From: a virus | Strand: one strand, 5' to 3' | IMG/VR virus record: IMGVR_UViG_3300049846_002552 | Span: 1 to 44,933 of that record | Length of the DNA stretch: 44,933 nucleotides | Shown: positions 21,846 to 31,723 of the stretch, piece by piece | Layout: each line of letters begins with the position of its first letter | How positions within the stretch are numbered: position 1 is the first letter of the stretch | Program-made: the position numbers and the translations under genes | The notes under the pieces: model-generated | Told to the model about the DNA's origin: nothing | Seen by the model: only the letters and a program-made list of their open reading frames with translations | The model's database searches: none

Positions 21846-22372
21846 TGTACGCATTCACGATCACAATCCGATTCGAGAAACCGCCCGAAACATTGGTGCG
21901 GAGCTGGCGCGAAGGCATGAAGGAAGCGCACTACGCGCAGGGCTTGCACTGGCACACGGAGATTTTGCCGAAGCACTTCGAGCCGGGATCAGAATCGAAC
22001 TATCATCACAAGCCACGACAAGCGAAGTATAAGAAATACAAGCGCATGGCAGCGCAAGGAAACGGCCCCTACAAGAAACGCGGGCCGATCGCGCTGGGCG
22101 GGATTGTTGATAATGTGTTTACCGGATTTTTGATGCGCATGATGCTCAATCTTGCGGTGATCAAGCCGTATCCTAGCCGCGTCACGGTGCGGATGGCGGG
22201 GCCGCGATACATTTCGATGCGACCCTACAAGAGCAATCATCCAGATAAAGCACGCGAGCTGACAGAGGTTACAGATCGTGAGCGAGCACAGCTCAACGAT
22301 GTGTTGCGGCGTGAAGTGCTAAAACGATTCCGGCTGGCGAAGGAAACCCCGATCACGATCTCGATCCCTTAA
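21845..22372 (+). CDS. Probable minor tail/neck protein (gpZ-like position)
   Basis: 175 aa from GTG 21845, preceded by GAGCTGGGGG. The protein is strongly basic: KPRQAKYKKYKRMAAQG, PYKKRGPIALGGIVDN, RPYKSNHPDKARELTEV. Basic proteins at this point in lambda-like genomes (gpZ, HK97 gp10) help complete the tail or the joint. The assignment is by order and character only. I rejected an upstream in-frame start because it lies wholly inside the preceding gene. Confidence 0.55.
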   Translation: MYAFTITIRFEKPPETLVRSWREGMKEAHYAQGLHWHTEILPKHFEPGSESNYHHKPRQAKYKKYKRMAAQGNGPYKKRGPIALGGIVDNVFTGFLMRMMLNLAVIKPYPSRVTVRMAGPRYISMRPYKSNHPDKARELTEVTDRERAQLNDVLRREVLKRFRLAKETPITISIP

Positions 22373-22405
22373 ATTAACTCCCCCCATTTTCTGCACAGGT
22401 GAATA

Positions 22406-23356
22406 ATGATTGATAACACATACACACTCGGCATGATTCAACTCAACGTGAATCTCTCGGCGGAAGAATTTGTGCAGGTGCGCGATGCGCGAATCAACAA
22501 CGCGCCGATGATCTTGCAAGATCACGCGGCGGGGCATCCTGATCCTTTATTCATTACGCAAATGGGCGCAAAGCCCGATATAACTTGCAAGACAACGCAA
22601 GTTTGGTTGATGCTCAATAGCATGATCAATCTCTCGTCGCAGATCATTCAAGCCAATCCCGTCCAGAGTGCGGACGATAACACGGTCGATCTGTTTTTCC
22701 GCCGCATGGGTTTCGCCAGCACGCGCGATCCAGACGCATCGACGGTTCATGCTCGTTTTCGTTTAACGCATGGGATTATGTATTGGACGGGACTTCGCGC
22801 CAGCTTTCAACAGCTCGCCGAATTGGATATTCGGATCAAGCCGCTTTCGACTGATGGCGTTACATCGCCGCTAGTTTACACCGGCAACAACGCATACAAC
22901 GCGCCGAACACCTATCAAGAGGCATATACGCTCGGCAAGATCAAGCTCGGCTCTACTGTGATCGATGGCAATCTCGAAGTGAGCATCGACCCAAGCGTGC
23001 AGCTCGAGGAATTGGGGAGCGATATGGATTTGTTCGATACGTTCGCCGCGATCAGCGAGCGCAGCCAGCCCAAAATCACGATTCGCGGTGTGCATATCGA
23101 TTGGTGGGAGGACTATGCACCCAACGCCGCATCCGGCGCGCTCACGATCTGGCTGCGCAAGAAGGTGAAAGATGCGCATCACCTGGCCGAAGGCACAGCG
23201 GAGCATATCAAGATTTTTTCCGCGTATGGCGTGCTCGTCGCGGAGAGCATCGCAGGGCAACACAATCGCCCTGGCGAGATCACGCTGTGCTATTATCCGC
23301 GCGTACAGTACGACAACGAGCCGTTGCTACAGATCACGCAAGCGGCGATCACTTAA
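22406..23356 (+). CDS. Probable major tail protein
   Basis: 316 aa, starting MIDNTYTLGMIQLNV behind AGGTGA. It is rich in beta strands (KIKLGSTVIDGNLEVSIDPS, RGVHIDWWEDYAP, ITLCYYPRVQYDN). It is the last structural gene before the tail chaperone and tape measure, where the tail tube gene almost always lies. I cannot match it to a named family, so the call rests on order, size and strand content. Confidence 0.6.
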   Translation: MIDNTYTLGMIQLNVNLSAEEFVQVRDARINNAPMILQDHAAGHPDPLFITQMGAKPDITCKTTQVWLMLNSMINLSSQIIQANPVQSADDNTVDLFFRRMGFASTRDPDASTVHARFRLTHGIMYWTGLRASFQQLAELDIRIKPLSTDGVTSPLVYTGNNAYNAPNTYQEAYTLGKIKLGSTVIDGNLEVSIDPSVQLEELGSDMDLFDTFAAISERSQPKITIRGVHIDWWEDYAPNAASGALTIWLRKKVKDAHHLAEGTAEHIKIFSAYGVLVAESIAGQHNRPGEITLCYYPRVQYDNEPLLQITQAAIT

Positions 23357-23410
23357 TCGCCGCCGCGTGTTGATTCTCCCGATCGCTCACCCTCTTTCGC
23401 TCGTGTGTTT

Positions 23411-24309
23411 ATGCCCGCGCCGCTTTATTTTTTTCCGCGATGCAAGCTCGCTGATGTTTTCGATCGCGATGGTCTGATCGTTCGATCGTTTCTGGCCGAG
23501 TATGGCTATGATGATGTTTGGCGCGATGTGAAAAACAAAGCACAGTGCATCGCTCACGAGTGCAAGACGAGCGAATCGGGGCATGAGGGGCTTTTGTTCG
23601 CGCCGTTGCCTCTCGATAAAAAAGTGCCAAACGATTTACGAGCAACCGGCCCGCATTGGCGAGAGTGCGAGGGCGGCGGCTTGTGGATTCGGACGCACGG
23701 GTGCACGCCGGCTGATCTCTTGCGTGCAAACGCGGAAGCGGGCTACAGGATGGCGATCGCGAGCGATCCCGATGTGCTCGTGCATGTGCCGATCATTCGC
23801 TCGCCCAACGATCAGCGCGTGAGCTTGCCGCAACGCTTATGGGTCAACAACGCGGGCGAAGTGCAGCGGGTTTTCTACGATCGCGAGCAAGCGATCTTTG
23901 ATGCTCTTGCCCCGGCCTGGGATCACTTAACACGCGAGCAAAGCGATGAGCCTTTCCCGCTGGCCGATGCGCTGCGGCTGGCAACAAGGATTATCGGCAT
24001 CAATTATCGCTATGGCATGAATGAGCAACGATTCTTGGGCTGGCTCGATTCTCAAAACTGGGAAGATGCTTTGCGGTATGCGTGTGATTTCCCTCTGCTC
24101 TGGCAGCTCGGGCTTGTTGCAGGTCAAAAAAAAACGGAAGAGACAACGAGCAACCCTATGATCGTCGAAAAGGATTCGACACAACAAGAATCGTCCGGTT
24201 GAGAGCTTGGCTCGCGGGGCACATTGCACATCATCAGCCTAGTTGGGCCGAGCTGTGGATCGCGGGCAGAGAATGCACGATTGATCCGCCGCCGACACAC
24301 ACAAGATAG
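23411..24309 (+). CDS. Tail assembly chaperone with probable -1 frameshift
   Basis: The zero-frame product is 263 aa (23411-24202). At 24126-24134 there are nine A residues read as CAA AAA AAA ACG, a classic slippery site. A -1 shift gives AAC GGA AGA and an open frame of 58 further codons to TAG 24307, including TTRIVRLRAWLAGHIAHHQ and AELWIAGREC, which read like real protein. The long form is about 298 aa. Lambda G/GT and many siphophages make tail chaperones this way, just before the tape measure gene, as here. The zero-frame protein has an acidic helical C-terminal part (EPFPLADALRLATRIIG, NEQRFLGWLD). Confidence 0.75.
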
Positions 24310-24320
24310 AGAGCAACAAG

Positions 24321-25802
24321 ATGGCCGATGTAGTAACAACATTCACGAGCGACATTAAGCGCGTAGAAGCGGATATGCAACGAATGTCCGCAATGAATCG
24401 CCAGCTCATGCAAGAGCTGCGGCAGATGCGCCAAGAGACAAAGCAAAACAAGGACGCGGGAAATAATTGGCTCGGCGATCAGATCAGCAGCGTGAAGAAA
24501 CTCGCGGGCGGCTATCTCACGGTGCAAGCCGCGCTCGCGTTTGTGAATCGTACAACGGAACATTGGAAGCAAAGCCTAGAAGCGGCGAACAAACAAGCAA
24601 CCGAGATCAATGATAAAGTGATCGCCGCCGCGACCGCGACCGGCGATATTATCAACGCTGATCGAATCAAAGCATTCACGCAACGCGCGGCGATCCAAGG
24701 CTATGCAACGCAAGCGGACGCGGCGACGATGTATCAGCAATCGAGCATGGGCAATCCTGGCGCAACGATTGCTCGCAAGGAAGCGATCGCGGGTGCGTTG
24801 CTTCCCCAGCGTGCTCTATTGAGCGATGAAGAGCTGGGCGATTATTCAAAGATCGCGGGCAAGAATGCAAAACTATTCGGCGATGCGATGCCAGCCAGCG
24901 AGATCGCAGACATTACCCTTGCGATGCGTGCGATGGCGGGGATGCGTTTCAACGAGTTGAAAGATCGGGACTTCGACAAAGGCGCGTATAAACTCTCTGC
25001 GTCCGGCGCGATGAGCAAGGAGGAAGGGCTTGCGTTTGCTGTTTCTGCCGTTGTCAACAATCAGGAAGCGGGCATTATCGAGCGTTTCGCCAACAAGATT
25101 TTCGATCAGAAAGACAAGGTGCAGATCACGCCGGGAATGACCGCGCAGCAACGCAAAAACGCGCGCTTGGAAAATCAGTATGCCGCGATGAGTCCGGCTG
25201 ATCGATACAACGCGCTCCGCACCGATGATGCAATGGCTCGCGCTGTGCTTGATTCGGACTATTTGAATTTTAAGCAACTCTCGCAAGACGTTGAGCGCAT
25301 CACGGGCGAACTAAAGAAAGCAAGCGCGCCGGGAGATTATTCGGGCGGCAAGATCGCCGAGGCGAAAACGCAAGCGGTTGTGCAAGAGCGAGTGCAGCGC
25401 ACAAAGATCGAAGCATTGAAAAGCGAAGCGATGAGCGAGAGCGAGATCAGGGCGGGAGCGATCAAGCGATCAACGGAGTTTATCAATGCCGCGATCGAGC
25501 GCAATAATCCGATCGGCCCCGATTGGCTGTATCAGTACAGCGAAACAGCAAACGCAACACGCGCGGCGGGTGCTGCACCGGAGGACATTGCCGATACGCT
25601 CGTGAAGTATGGCGTGGCCACTGGCACGGGCTTAACAAAGCAAGAGCGCGACGAGTTTGTGGCTCGCGAGCGAGAGCTTGTGACAAAGCAACTCGAAGCG
25701 GCCCGCGCGATGAAAGAGGCGGCGGAAGCAATGAAGGGCAACGGAGCTGCGCCAGCTCGCCCACTGAATGTTAATCCGAACCGCGACAAAGAGGGACGAT
25801 AA
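24321..25802 (+). CDS. Tape measure protein
   Basis: 493 aa, mostly helical, with N-terminal coiled coil (KRVEADMQRMSAMNRQLMQE) and Ala-rich helices (YLTVQAALAFVNRTTEHWK, ARAMKEAAEAMKG). In siphophages this protein sets tail length at about 0.15 nm per residue, which would give a short tail near 75 nm. I see no lysozyme or peptidase motif. It lies directly after the frameshifted chaperone, as expected. It is short for a tape measure and has little hydrophobic transmembrane content. Confidence 0.7.
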   Translation: MADVVTTFTSDIKRVEADMQRMSAMNRQLMQELRQMRQETKQNKDAGNNWLGDQISSVKKLAGGYLTVQAALAFVNRTTEHWKQSLEAANKQATEINDKVIAAATATGDIINADRIKAFTQRAAIQGYATQADAATMYQQSSMGNPGATIARKEAIAGALLPQRALLSDEELGDYSKIAGKNAKLFGDAMPASEIADITLAMRAMAGMRFNELKDRDFDKGAYKLSASGAMSKEEGLAFAVSAVVNNQEAGIIERFANKIFDQKDKVQITPGMTAQQRKNARLENQYAAMSPADRYNALRTDDAMARAVLDSDYLNFKQLSQDVERITGELKKASAPGDYSGGKIAEAKTQAVVQERVQRTKIEALKSEAMSESEIRAGAIKRSTEFINAAIERNNPIGPDWLYQYSETANATRAAGAAPEDIADTLVKYGVATGTGLTKQERDEFVARERELVTKQLEAARAMKEAAEAMKGNGAAPARPLNVNPNRDKEGR

Positions 25803-25805
25803 ACC

Positions 25806-26219
25806 ATGCCAGTAGATAACAAGATCGGCGCAGAGGCGTTTATTCATCTTCGCGGCCAGCCGCTTTCTATCGCGCAGCAAGCCGAGATATACACACGCGC
25901 CGGCGTGAATGGCACGCAATGCGTGACAACGAGCGAGCGCGGCACACCGTTTACAATGGAGAGTTTAGTTGATTGTGCTGATCTCACGGCAGCTCACAAC
26001 AAGTTTCGCACTTATCAAGCGATGATCGGCAAAAGTTTCCCCGAGTTTGTTCAACACGCTGTTGACATTGCAGCGAATGACAACGCGGAAGTGCTCGTGC
26101 TCGATGTGAGAAAAAAACTCGTGAAGTCTTGCGCCGTGTGCGTGGGCGGTTTCAACACATCGAGCGAAGCTCTCTTGTGGTGTGATTGGGATTTGGTGCT
26201 CGTCACGAATAACGAATAG
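25806..26219 (+). CDS. Hypothetical distal tail-region protein
   Basis: 137 aa, starting MPVDNKIGAEAFIHLRGQ. A beta-rich soluble protein; KFRTYQAMIGKSFPEFVQHA and a late Cys cluster (SCAVCVGG) are visible. It follows the tape measure gene with a 3-bp gap, so it is surely co-translated with the tail genes. A distal tail or tail-tip component is likely by position. No family recognised. Confidence 0.6.
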   Translation: MPVDNKIGAEAFIHLRGQPLSIAQQAEIYTRAGVNGTQCVTTSERGTPFTMESLVDCADLTAAHNKFRTYQAMIGKSFPEFVQHAVDIAANDNAEVLVLDVRKKLVKSCAVCVGGFNTSSEALLWCDWDLVLVTNNE

Positions 26220-26258
26220 AAGCAACAGCAACATCAACAACGAAAATCAGGTGATCAA

Positions 26259-26732
26259 ATGAGCGTGATCGTGGATTACAATTTTGGCTTGAAAACGGTC
26301 GAGACTTTCGATCCCATTGATGGCACGAATCAACTGCGGTTGAATTTCAACGAATACGAGTTTTCCGGCCGCCTGGACGCGGACAGCACGCCAGCGGCGA
26401 CGAAGGCGTGCTATCTAGGGATCACGCCCACAGGCAGCGGCACGCTCGATCTCACGATGCTAACCGGCCCGATCGGGACAACGGTTGATGCCACTGGCTT
26501 AAAGTTGCTCGCGATCAGGATCAGAAACAGCGGCACGGGCACTTTCACGCTCGCTGTTGGTGGCACGAATGGCTACACAATTCCGAACACGATCGCGGTT
26601 GGCGCGGGCTGCGTTGCGCAGGCATATTTTGCCGATACACTCACAGCGATCACCGGCACGGAAAAGGAATTGGATTACTCAATCGCTAGCGGCGATCCCG
26701 AAGTTGAATTGACTTTTATTTTTGGCAGCTAA
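26259..26732 (+). CDS. Beta-rich virion protein
   Basis: 157 aa, starting MSVIVDYNFGLKTVETFD behind CAGGTGATCAA. The C-terminal half (LLAIRIRNSGTGTFTLAVGG, GYTIPNTIAVGAG) is typical of beta-sandwich tail or decoration proteins, rich in Gly and Thr. It lies among tail-tip genes. I cannot name a family. Confidence 0.6.
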   Translation: MSVIVDYNFGLKTVETFDPIDGTNQLRLNFNEYEFSGRLDADSTPAATKACYLGITPTGSGTLDLTMLTGPIGTTVDATGLKLLAIRIRNSGTGTFTLAVGGTNGYTIPNTIAVGAGCVAQAYFADTLTAITGTEKELDYSIASGDPEVELTFIFGS

Positions 26733-26748
26733 CAAGAAACGATAGAGC

Positions 26749-28983
26749 ATGAGCATTCTCGAAAATTCCGATCTTGCACGCACGCCGACCTATGCAACCG
26801 TGTACTCGCGCACGGTGTGGGGTGCGGATTGGATTCGCGTTGATCATGTGCGTGTTGATTCTGTGACTGTCGCGAGCAATCCGCAGATCAACGGCGCAAC
26901 GCTCTCGATGAATTTTGGAATGATCCAAGAGTACGGCGAGATCACGCAATCGCATGTGCCCGCTGTCAACTTGGAACAGAAGTTTATCAAGATCGAGATC
27001 AGCAGCAGCAACGGCGAAACGCCCGAGAAGGTTTTCGTTTTTATCTGCACGGAGCAAAGCGATCTGGACGAAGGCGTGCGCAAGTTTGGGACTGGCCCGG
27101 GAGCGCAGTACATTCGCACGGGCAAGAGATTCTATACATGCCTGGGCGTTGAGCACTTGCTCGAAAAACAGATCGTGCTCGAAAGCGCGGTGGAGAAACC
27201 ATCAAGCGGCTTTTGGGTTGTGCATCGCGGGATCACATTCAACGAGCCACATCAACGCGGCAACGCCGACGGCGAGACTGTGACAGGAAACAGGAGCACG
27301 CTCCCTCTCACAGTGCGGGCAGGTCGCACGGTGCATATCTTCCCGAAAAATCTTGACAACGCGGCGCGCTGGTCGAGCTTGGATATTGCCGAGTATTTGC
27401 TCGCGTTCTATTCCCCCGTGAGCGAGGACTTGGCACAGCGCGTTGAGTTTGTGCTCGATTATTCTTTCGAGTTTGCTCTCACTTGGTACGAAACGCCCGT
27501 GCTGCCGACCGAGGGGCGTAGCGTGCTCTCGTTGCTCAATCAGATTTTCGATCGCCGCCGTGGTGTGAGCTTTCGCACGGATTACGATGCAGACAACGAT
27601 CAGATGGTGCTCGTGCTTTTCACATTCAATTCGAGCGCGATCACCTACGGCGACGACGAGCTGCCAGCCAACACGGATCAGGGCGAGCTAGATACAGACA
27701 GCGCGAGCGATATTGAAAATCTGTTGATCTCTAGCGAAACGATGGGCAAGGTCAATCAAGTGATCGTGCGCGGCGAGCGAGCTGTCACGGTCTGCACTTT
27801 GTCATACGCCGATAGCACGATCACATCGTACTGGAATAGCAATCTTGATGCCGAGTATCTTGTTGCTGGCGAGGACGAGCCTGGATTCGGCACGCTCGAT
27901 CAAGACGAGCAAGAAATGTGCCGCGCCGCGGCGCGATCGCAAGAGCGATTCGCGAAAGTGTACCGCGATTATGGCTTGCCGCCCGCGTGGGCTGGCAAGG
28001 TGAAAGACGGCGAGGCCGGCGCGGAAAATCCTCACTTCCCCGATCTGTTCGGCGACGGCACAGCATCAACGCTCAATTTCTGGCTCGCGGGCATGCGCGT
28101 TGAGCCGCACCTGCCGTTGCGTACTGATAGCAACTACACGGGCGATGCGATCGTTGATGGCGTGGAAAACATCACGACAGAGGGCCAGCCGTGGGAATAT
28201 CTGCCGATTTTTGCAGCGGCGAAAACGTCAATCAACTTGCTGCCGTCCGATGTGCAAAGCGATGTATCGGCGAGTGATTTTGATTATGACGGGCGTTGGC
28301 TCAATCTCATCGAGTGGGATAAAAATCCCGCGCTCGAATACGCTCCGAATCTCTACGCGATCACGGCGCGACCGTTGCAAGAATCGCCGGGAGTTTCCTT
28401 GCGTGTGCAAGGCGCACCGCAGTATGTGCTCTCGGGCGGCGGCGGCTTGCAGGGTGTGCTCGATTACTATGGTTATGCGAAGATCGATCCGCAATATCTC
28501 GTGATCACTGTCTCGATGCCGGTGGATTGTTTCTGCGAGGCCAAGTATCCGGCCAGCGTAAGCGGCAGCGCACTCGTGCAGCGTGTGCTCATTAACGCAC
28601 GCCAGCGGGCACGCTTGATCTATGTGTGCCCCGGCACGGTCGTTGATGTGAAAGATGGCGATCTCGTGCGCAGCACTGGCGGCTATCTCCGCGACGATCG
28701 TGCAAGGCTAGAGAGCTTGGCTCGATTCGCGTATCGATGGTACAACACGCCGCGCAAGGCGATTAGTTTCACGATCAATCGAATTATTCTCAATCAGGAA
28801 ATTCGAGTTGGCAGAATGATCACGCAGATCGGCGGCGGCGGCGCGATTGGCTCGCCGATGTGGACGAGCGTCAACACGCCGATCACGATGATCACTTATG
28901 AATTTCCAGAGACAAAGGGGCCGCGCCCCGCATTCCAGCGGACAAGGCTTGCAACTGATTTTGCATCGTTGAATTTTGAATAG
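26749..28983 (+). CDS. Large tail-tip/hub protein
   Basis: 744 aa. It has an N-terminal beta-rich region (WIRVDHVRVDSVTVASN), a long mixed middle (FDRRRGVSFRTDYDADND) and a C-terminal part with strands (LIYVCPGTVVDVKDGDLVRS). Its size and place after the distal tail genes match tail hub or host-specificity-type proteins at the tail tip. The segments ISSETMGKVNQVIVRGERA and NRIILNQEIRVGRMITQIGG resemble hub-like phage proteins, but I cannot fix a family. It is the largest tail gene after the tape measure. Confidence 0.6.
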   Translation: MSILENSDLARTPTYATVYSRTVWGADWIRVDHVRVDSVTVASNPQINGATLSMNFGMIQEYGEITQSHVPAVNLEQKFIKIEISSSNGETPEKVFVFICTEQSDLDEGVRKFGTGPGAQYIRTGKRFYTCLGVEHLLEKQIVLESAVEKPSSGFWVVHRGITFNEPHQRGNADGETVTGNRSTLPLTVRAGRTVHIFPKNLDNAARWSSLDIAEYLLAFYSPVSEDLAQRVEFVLDYSFEFALTWYETPVLPTEGRSVLSLLNQIFDRRRGVSFRTDYDADNDQMVLVLFTFNSSAITYGDDELPANTDQGELDTDSASDIENLLISSETMGKVNQVIVRGERAVTVCTLSYADSTITSYWNSNLDAEYLVAGEDEPGFGTLDQDEQEMCRAAARSQERFAKVYRDYGLPPAWAGKVKDGEAGAENPHFPDLFGDGTASTLNFWLAGMRVEPHLPLRTDSNYTGDAIVDGVENITTEGQPWEYLPIFAAAKTSINLLPSDVQSDVSASDFDYDGRWLNLIEWDKNPALEYAPNLYAITARPLQESPGVSLRVQGAPQYVLSGGGGLQGVLDYYGYAKIDPQYLVITVSMPVDCFCEAKYPASVSGSALVQRVLINARQRARLIYVCPGTVVDVKDGDLVRSTGGYLRDDRARLESLARFAYRWYNTPRKAISFTINRIILNQEIRVGRMITQIGGGGAIGSPMWTSVNTPITMITYEFPETKGPRPAFQRTRLATDFASLNFE

Positions 28984-28992
28984 GCTGCGAGC

Positions 28993-30231
28993 ATGACAAC
29001 ACCCAACGGCCTGATCACCGATCGCGTTGCTGATCTGGAAATGAGCTTGGCGCAAACGCGGCGAGACACGAGCACGCACGCGCGACCACAAGCCCCGGCG
29101 ATCGGGATTATGGTTCGCAATGCCGTTTCAGCCATAGCACCAGGCGAAACGGAATACACGCCGACAAACGAGCCACGGGTGATCTTTACCAACGACGATG
29201 AGAGCTTGCGCAGCCCCGACGATCAGCCGCGGATTACGGCCAAAACTCGTGATGGAAGTTTCATCAACAAGGAGGGCGAAAAACTTGTTGTGTACTACTA
29301 CGCGGGCCGATGGTGGATCGTTACAGCAAAGGACAAGACTTCGCTCGTGTATCTCGGCGATCCCGCATCGAGCGATCTGTACGTTGAGCCGAATGCCGAA
29401 GGCGTTTACGATGCGCGGCTTTGCTCGATCAATGTGCCGCTGACCGTCACGCCGGACGAGGACGCGAAAGTGTGGTTGATGATCGGGCAGAAGTATCAGG
29501 GCGATTCGATCACGCCGCTGCCGCGCGGCTTGATCTTGTTGAGTAGCTTGCAAGGCAATCTCTTCGAGGGCGCGACCGACGATCAGCGTCCGTTGTATTA
29601 TTCCGATCACTATCCTTGGTTGTATGTTAAGCTCGATCTCTCATCGGGCGACGAGCTGACAAACGCGCTCGATGGGAATGCGATCGTGCTCGATGGCACG
29701 GGCGAGCCGCTGGCAACAGAGATCGCGATCAATGTCTGGAACTATACGGGCGTGCCGATCCCCAACGAGGCGAAGGTATTCGTTGATCATCACGCACAAA
29801 CGGGGCAATGGTGGATCAGACACTACGTTGAGGAAACGCCGATCGCTCGTGCGATTGTGTACGATGCGAGCATTGATCACGATGCTGTTGGTGGAGTGAA
29901 GCGGCAAGATTGCGAAAGCGGCTATGAGGCTGATCCGTTTGATGTGACCAACACGCAGCGTCCGCTATTCAAAGACGAGAGCGTGATCGTTGCTCGCGAT
30001 CGCTGCCGTAATTGGATCGTATTAAGCACGCCGGTTCACACGCTCAAAGGAATTGCCGTTGATGCGTTTGCAAAAGGCGACACGGCGACAGTGCAGCTCG
30101 ATACACTCACGGACACGCCAACGATCGAAGCAACATCATTGCTCGGAGCTGTTGCCGCTGATGATATTGTTTTTGTAATCTGGACAGAAAACGGCTGGCA
30201 CATTATCGCTGCGGAGTGCCCTAGTGAGTGA
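28993..30231 (+). CDS. Virion protein, tail-tip or fiber related
   Basis: 412 aa. It begins MTTPNGLITDRVADLE with a short helical segment (DRVADLEMSLAQTRR) that may trimerise. It is then beta-rich, with repeated short units such as VVYYYAGRWWIVTAKDKT and HHAQTGQWWIRHYVEE. These Trp-rich repeats suggest modules of a fiber or adhesin. It ends with an 8-nt overlap with the next gene. No family recognised. Confidence 0.6.
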   Translation: MTTPNGLITDRVADLEMSLAQTRRDTSTHARPQAPAIGIMVRNAVSAIAPGETEYTPTNEPRVIFTNDDESLRSPDDQPRITAKTRDGSFINKEGEKLVVYYYAGRWWIVTAKDKTSLVYLGDPASSDLYVEPNAEGVYDARLCSINVPLTVTPDEDAKVWLMIGQKYQGDSITPLPRGLILLSSLQGNLFEGATDDQRPLYYSDHYPWLYVKLDLSSGDELTNALDGNAIVLDGTGEPLATEIAINVWNYTGVPIPNEAKVFVDHHAQTGQWWIRHYVEETPIARAIVYDASIDHDAVGGVKRQDCESGYEADPFDVTNTQRPLFKDESVIVARDRCRNWIVLSTPVHTLKGIAVDAFAKGDTATVQLDTLTDTPTIEATSLLGAVAADDIVFVIWTENGWHIIAAECPSE

Positions 30232-31309
30232 TGGATTCAAATTCTCGCCGCGATGCGATCCAACCGCGCTTTGTTGCGTGCAGGGTTGCGTATGGTTTGA
30301 GGACGCATTCGAGCGTGAAGCATCAACAACGCTGGGCGACAAGTGGGAAGAATACGCTGGCGATTGGGAGATCGATGCCAGCGGGCGATTGATCACAGCG
30401 GACACATACGCGCTCGCGTATCCCAAGAAATACAATCCAGGCTCGATGATTTGGGAGGACATAGGCGGCAACCTGATGAATGTGTATTTATACACGCTCG
30501 TCACGGGCACAACGGCGGGCGATGAGATCGTGATCGGCAACGATCGCGATGCGCCGTTTTCCTATATCGCGGGCTATTACTGTTTCGGCTTGCGAGTTGG
30601 CGGCAGCGCGTTGATCTGGTTCGGCGCAAACGATCGGAGCTGGATTCAGATTGAGTGCTCTGTCACGGCGGCGGCAAACGTCGAGCATGAATTGATCTTC
30701 GATTGCGGCATCGTCTATCTCAATGGCGTTGCCGTGATGAATATCATCGGACGCGCCGATGTTGATTTTGCAAGCCGCCTGTTTATCGGATCGGGCGATG
30801 TGTTTGGCGAAGTGCGCTTTTCCGAGTTGACGATCGAGAGAACCATCGAGAGCCATCCGAGCAGCTCTTGCCCAACGTGCGAAGATTGCCCGCTGTTTCT
30901 TGGCCCATCGCCCGCGAGTGTTGAGGTGATCGTTGCAGGGCATACGGGTTTATGGGCCGTGCTCAATGGCACATACAATCTCGATCAGACGGCAAGCTAC
31001 AATCGCGAGGCAGCGATCGGTTGCTTGTATCAGATCACGGGCCTGGGCATCATCTTTGATCCTACAGGTATTAACGAGGAAATAGATACACTGACGTTGC
31101 AAATTAACAACGCGGGATATTTGTATGCCGAATTTCGCTCAACGTCACTCAATCTTTATGTGGACTATAGCAATGTTCCCGATACAGTGCAGAGCACATC
31201 ATGCGCGGGGAGTGATCCAGTTTTAGACTACGATCACACTGGTTACGGCGGAAGCGATCACGATCCTACTCTCACGCAAGCTGGCTCAACTCTCACGATC
31301 AATCTATGA
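30224..31309 (+). CDS. Lectin-like (concanavalin-fold) tail protein
   Basis: 361 aa from GTG 30224. After a Cys-rich head (CDPTALCCVQGCVWFED) comes FEDAFEREASTTLGDKWEEY and AGDWEIDASGRLIT, then beta strands. This is the pattern of laminin-G/concanavalin-like domains that bind sugars, common in extracellular proteins of planctomycetes and in phage adhesins. A Cys pair SCPTCEDC (~220) separates it from a C-terminal beta domain. A receptor-binding role is likely but inferred. Confidence 0.65.
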   Translation: MSDGFKFSPRCDPTALCCVQGCVWFEDAFEREASTTLGDKWEEYAGDWEIDASGRLITADTYALAYPKKYNPGSMIWEDIGGNLMNVYLYTLVTGTTAGDEIVIGNDRDAPFSYIAGYYCFGLRVGGSALIWFGANDRSWIQIECSVTAAANVEHELIFDCGIVYLNGVAVMNIIGRADVDFASRLFIGSGDVFGEVRFSELTIERTIESHPSSSCPTCEDCPLFLGPSPASVEVIVAGHTGLWAVLNGTYNLDQTASYNREAAIGCLYQITGLGIIFDPTGINEEIDTLTLQINNAGYLYAEFRSTSLNLYVDYSNVPDTVQSTSCAGSDPVLDYDHTGYGGSDHDPTLTQAGSTLTINL

Positions 31310-31719
31310 AGTGCGAATTTGAAACAAGCGATGATCCAGAAATACATATCTGCACGATCTGCGGCGAGCCGATGCGCAGCAAGAGCGAACCGGCCCGCAC
31401 GCATCGACGTTGCAAGGGGCACAGGCCCGCGCCGCCGCCGCGTGCGCAAGAATCCCCGCGTGTGATCGCAGCTCGTGCAGCTCGGCCAGGGCAGATAAAT
31501 TCAGATCCTTTGGCGTGCTCACATCGCGGCGTGCGCGTAGGAAAAACAGATTGCAAAAAGCCGGGATGCAATGCAAAAGTGATCGTGTACTCGTGCGAGA
31601 TTTTTGGAGAGTGCGTGCTCTCCCGGTACGAGACAGACAAAGCCTCTTGCCATTCGTGCGAGAAGCGATCACCATTGATCGAGGAAACCGAACCGCAAAC
31701 ACCAACAACGAAAGGCTAG
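31306..31719 (+). CDS. Cys-rich zinc-binding-like protein
   Basis: 137 aa, starting in an ATGA overlap with the previous stop. It has many CxxC sites: CTICGEP, CSHRG, CKKPGC, then SCEIFGEC and CHSC near the end. This could hold two or three zinc sites. A Pro/Ala-rich linker (RPAPPPRAQE) lies between them. Its place among tail genes suggests a virion or assembly role, but soluble zinc proteins of this kind are hard to place. Confidence 0.6.
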   Translation: MKCEFETSDDPEIHICTICGEPMRSKSEPARTHRRCKGHRPAPPPRAQESPRVIAARAARPGQINSDPLACSHRGVRVGKTDCKKPGCNAKVIVYSCEIFGECVLSRYETDKASCHSCEKRSPLIEETEPQTPTTKG

Positions 31720-31723
31720 AACC

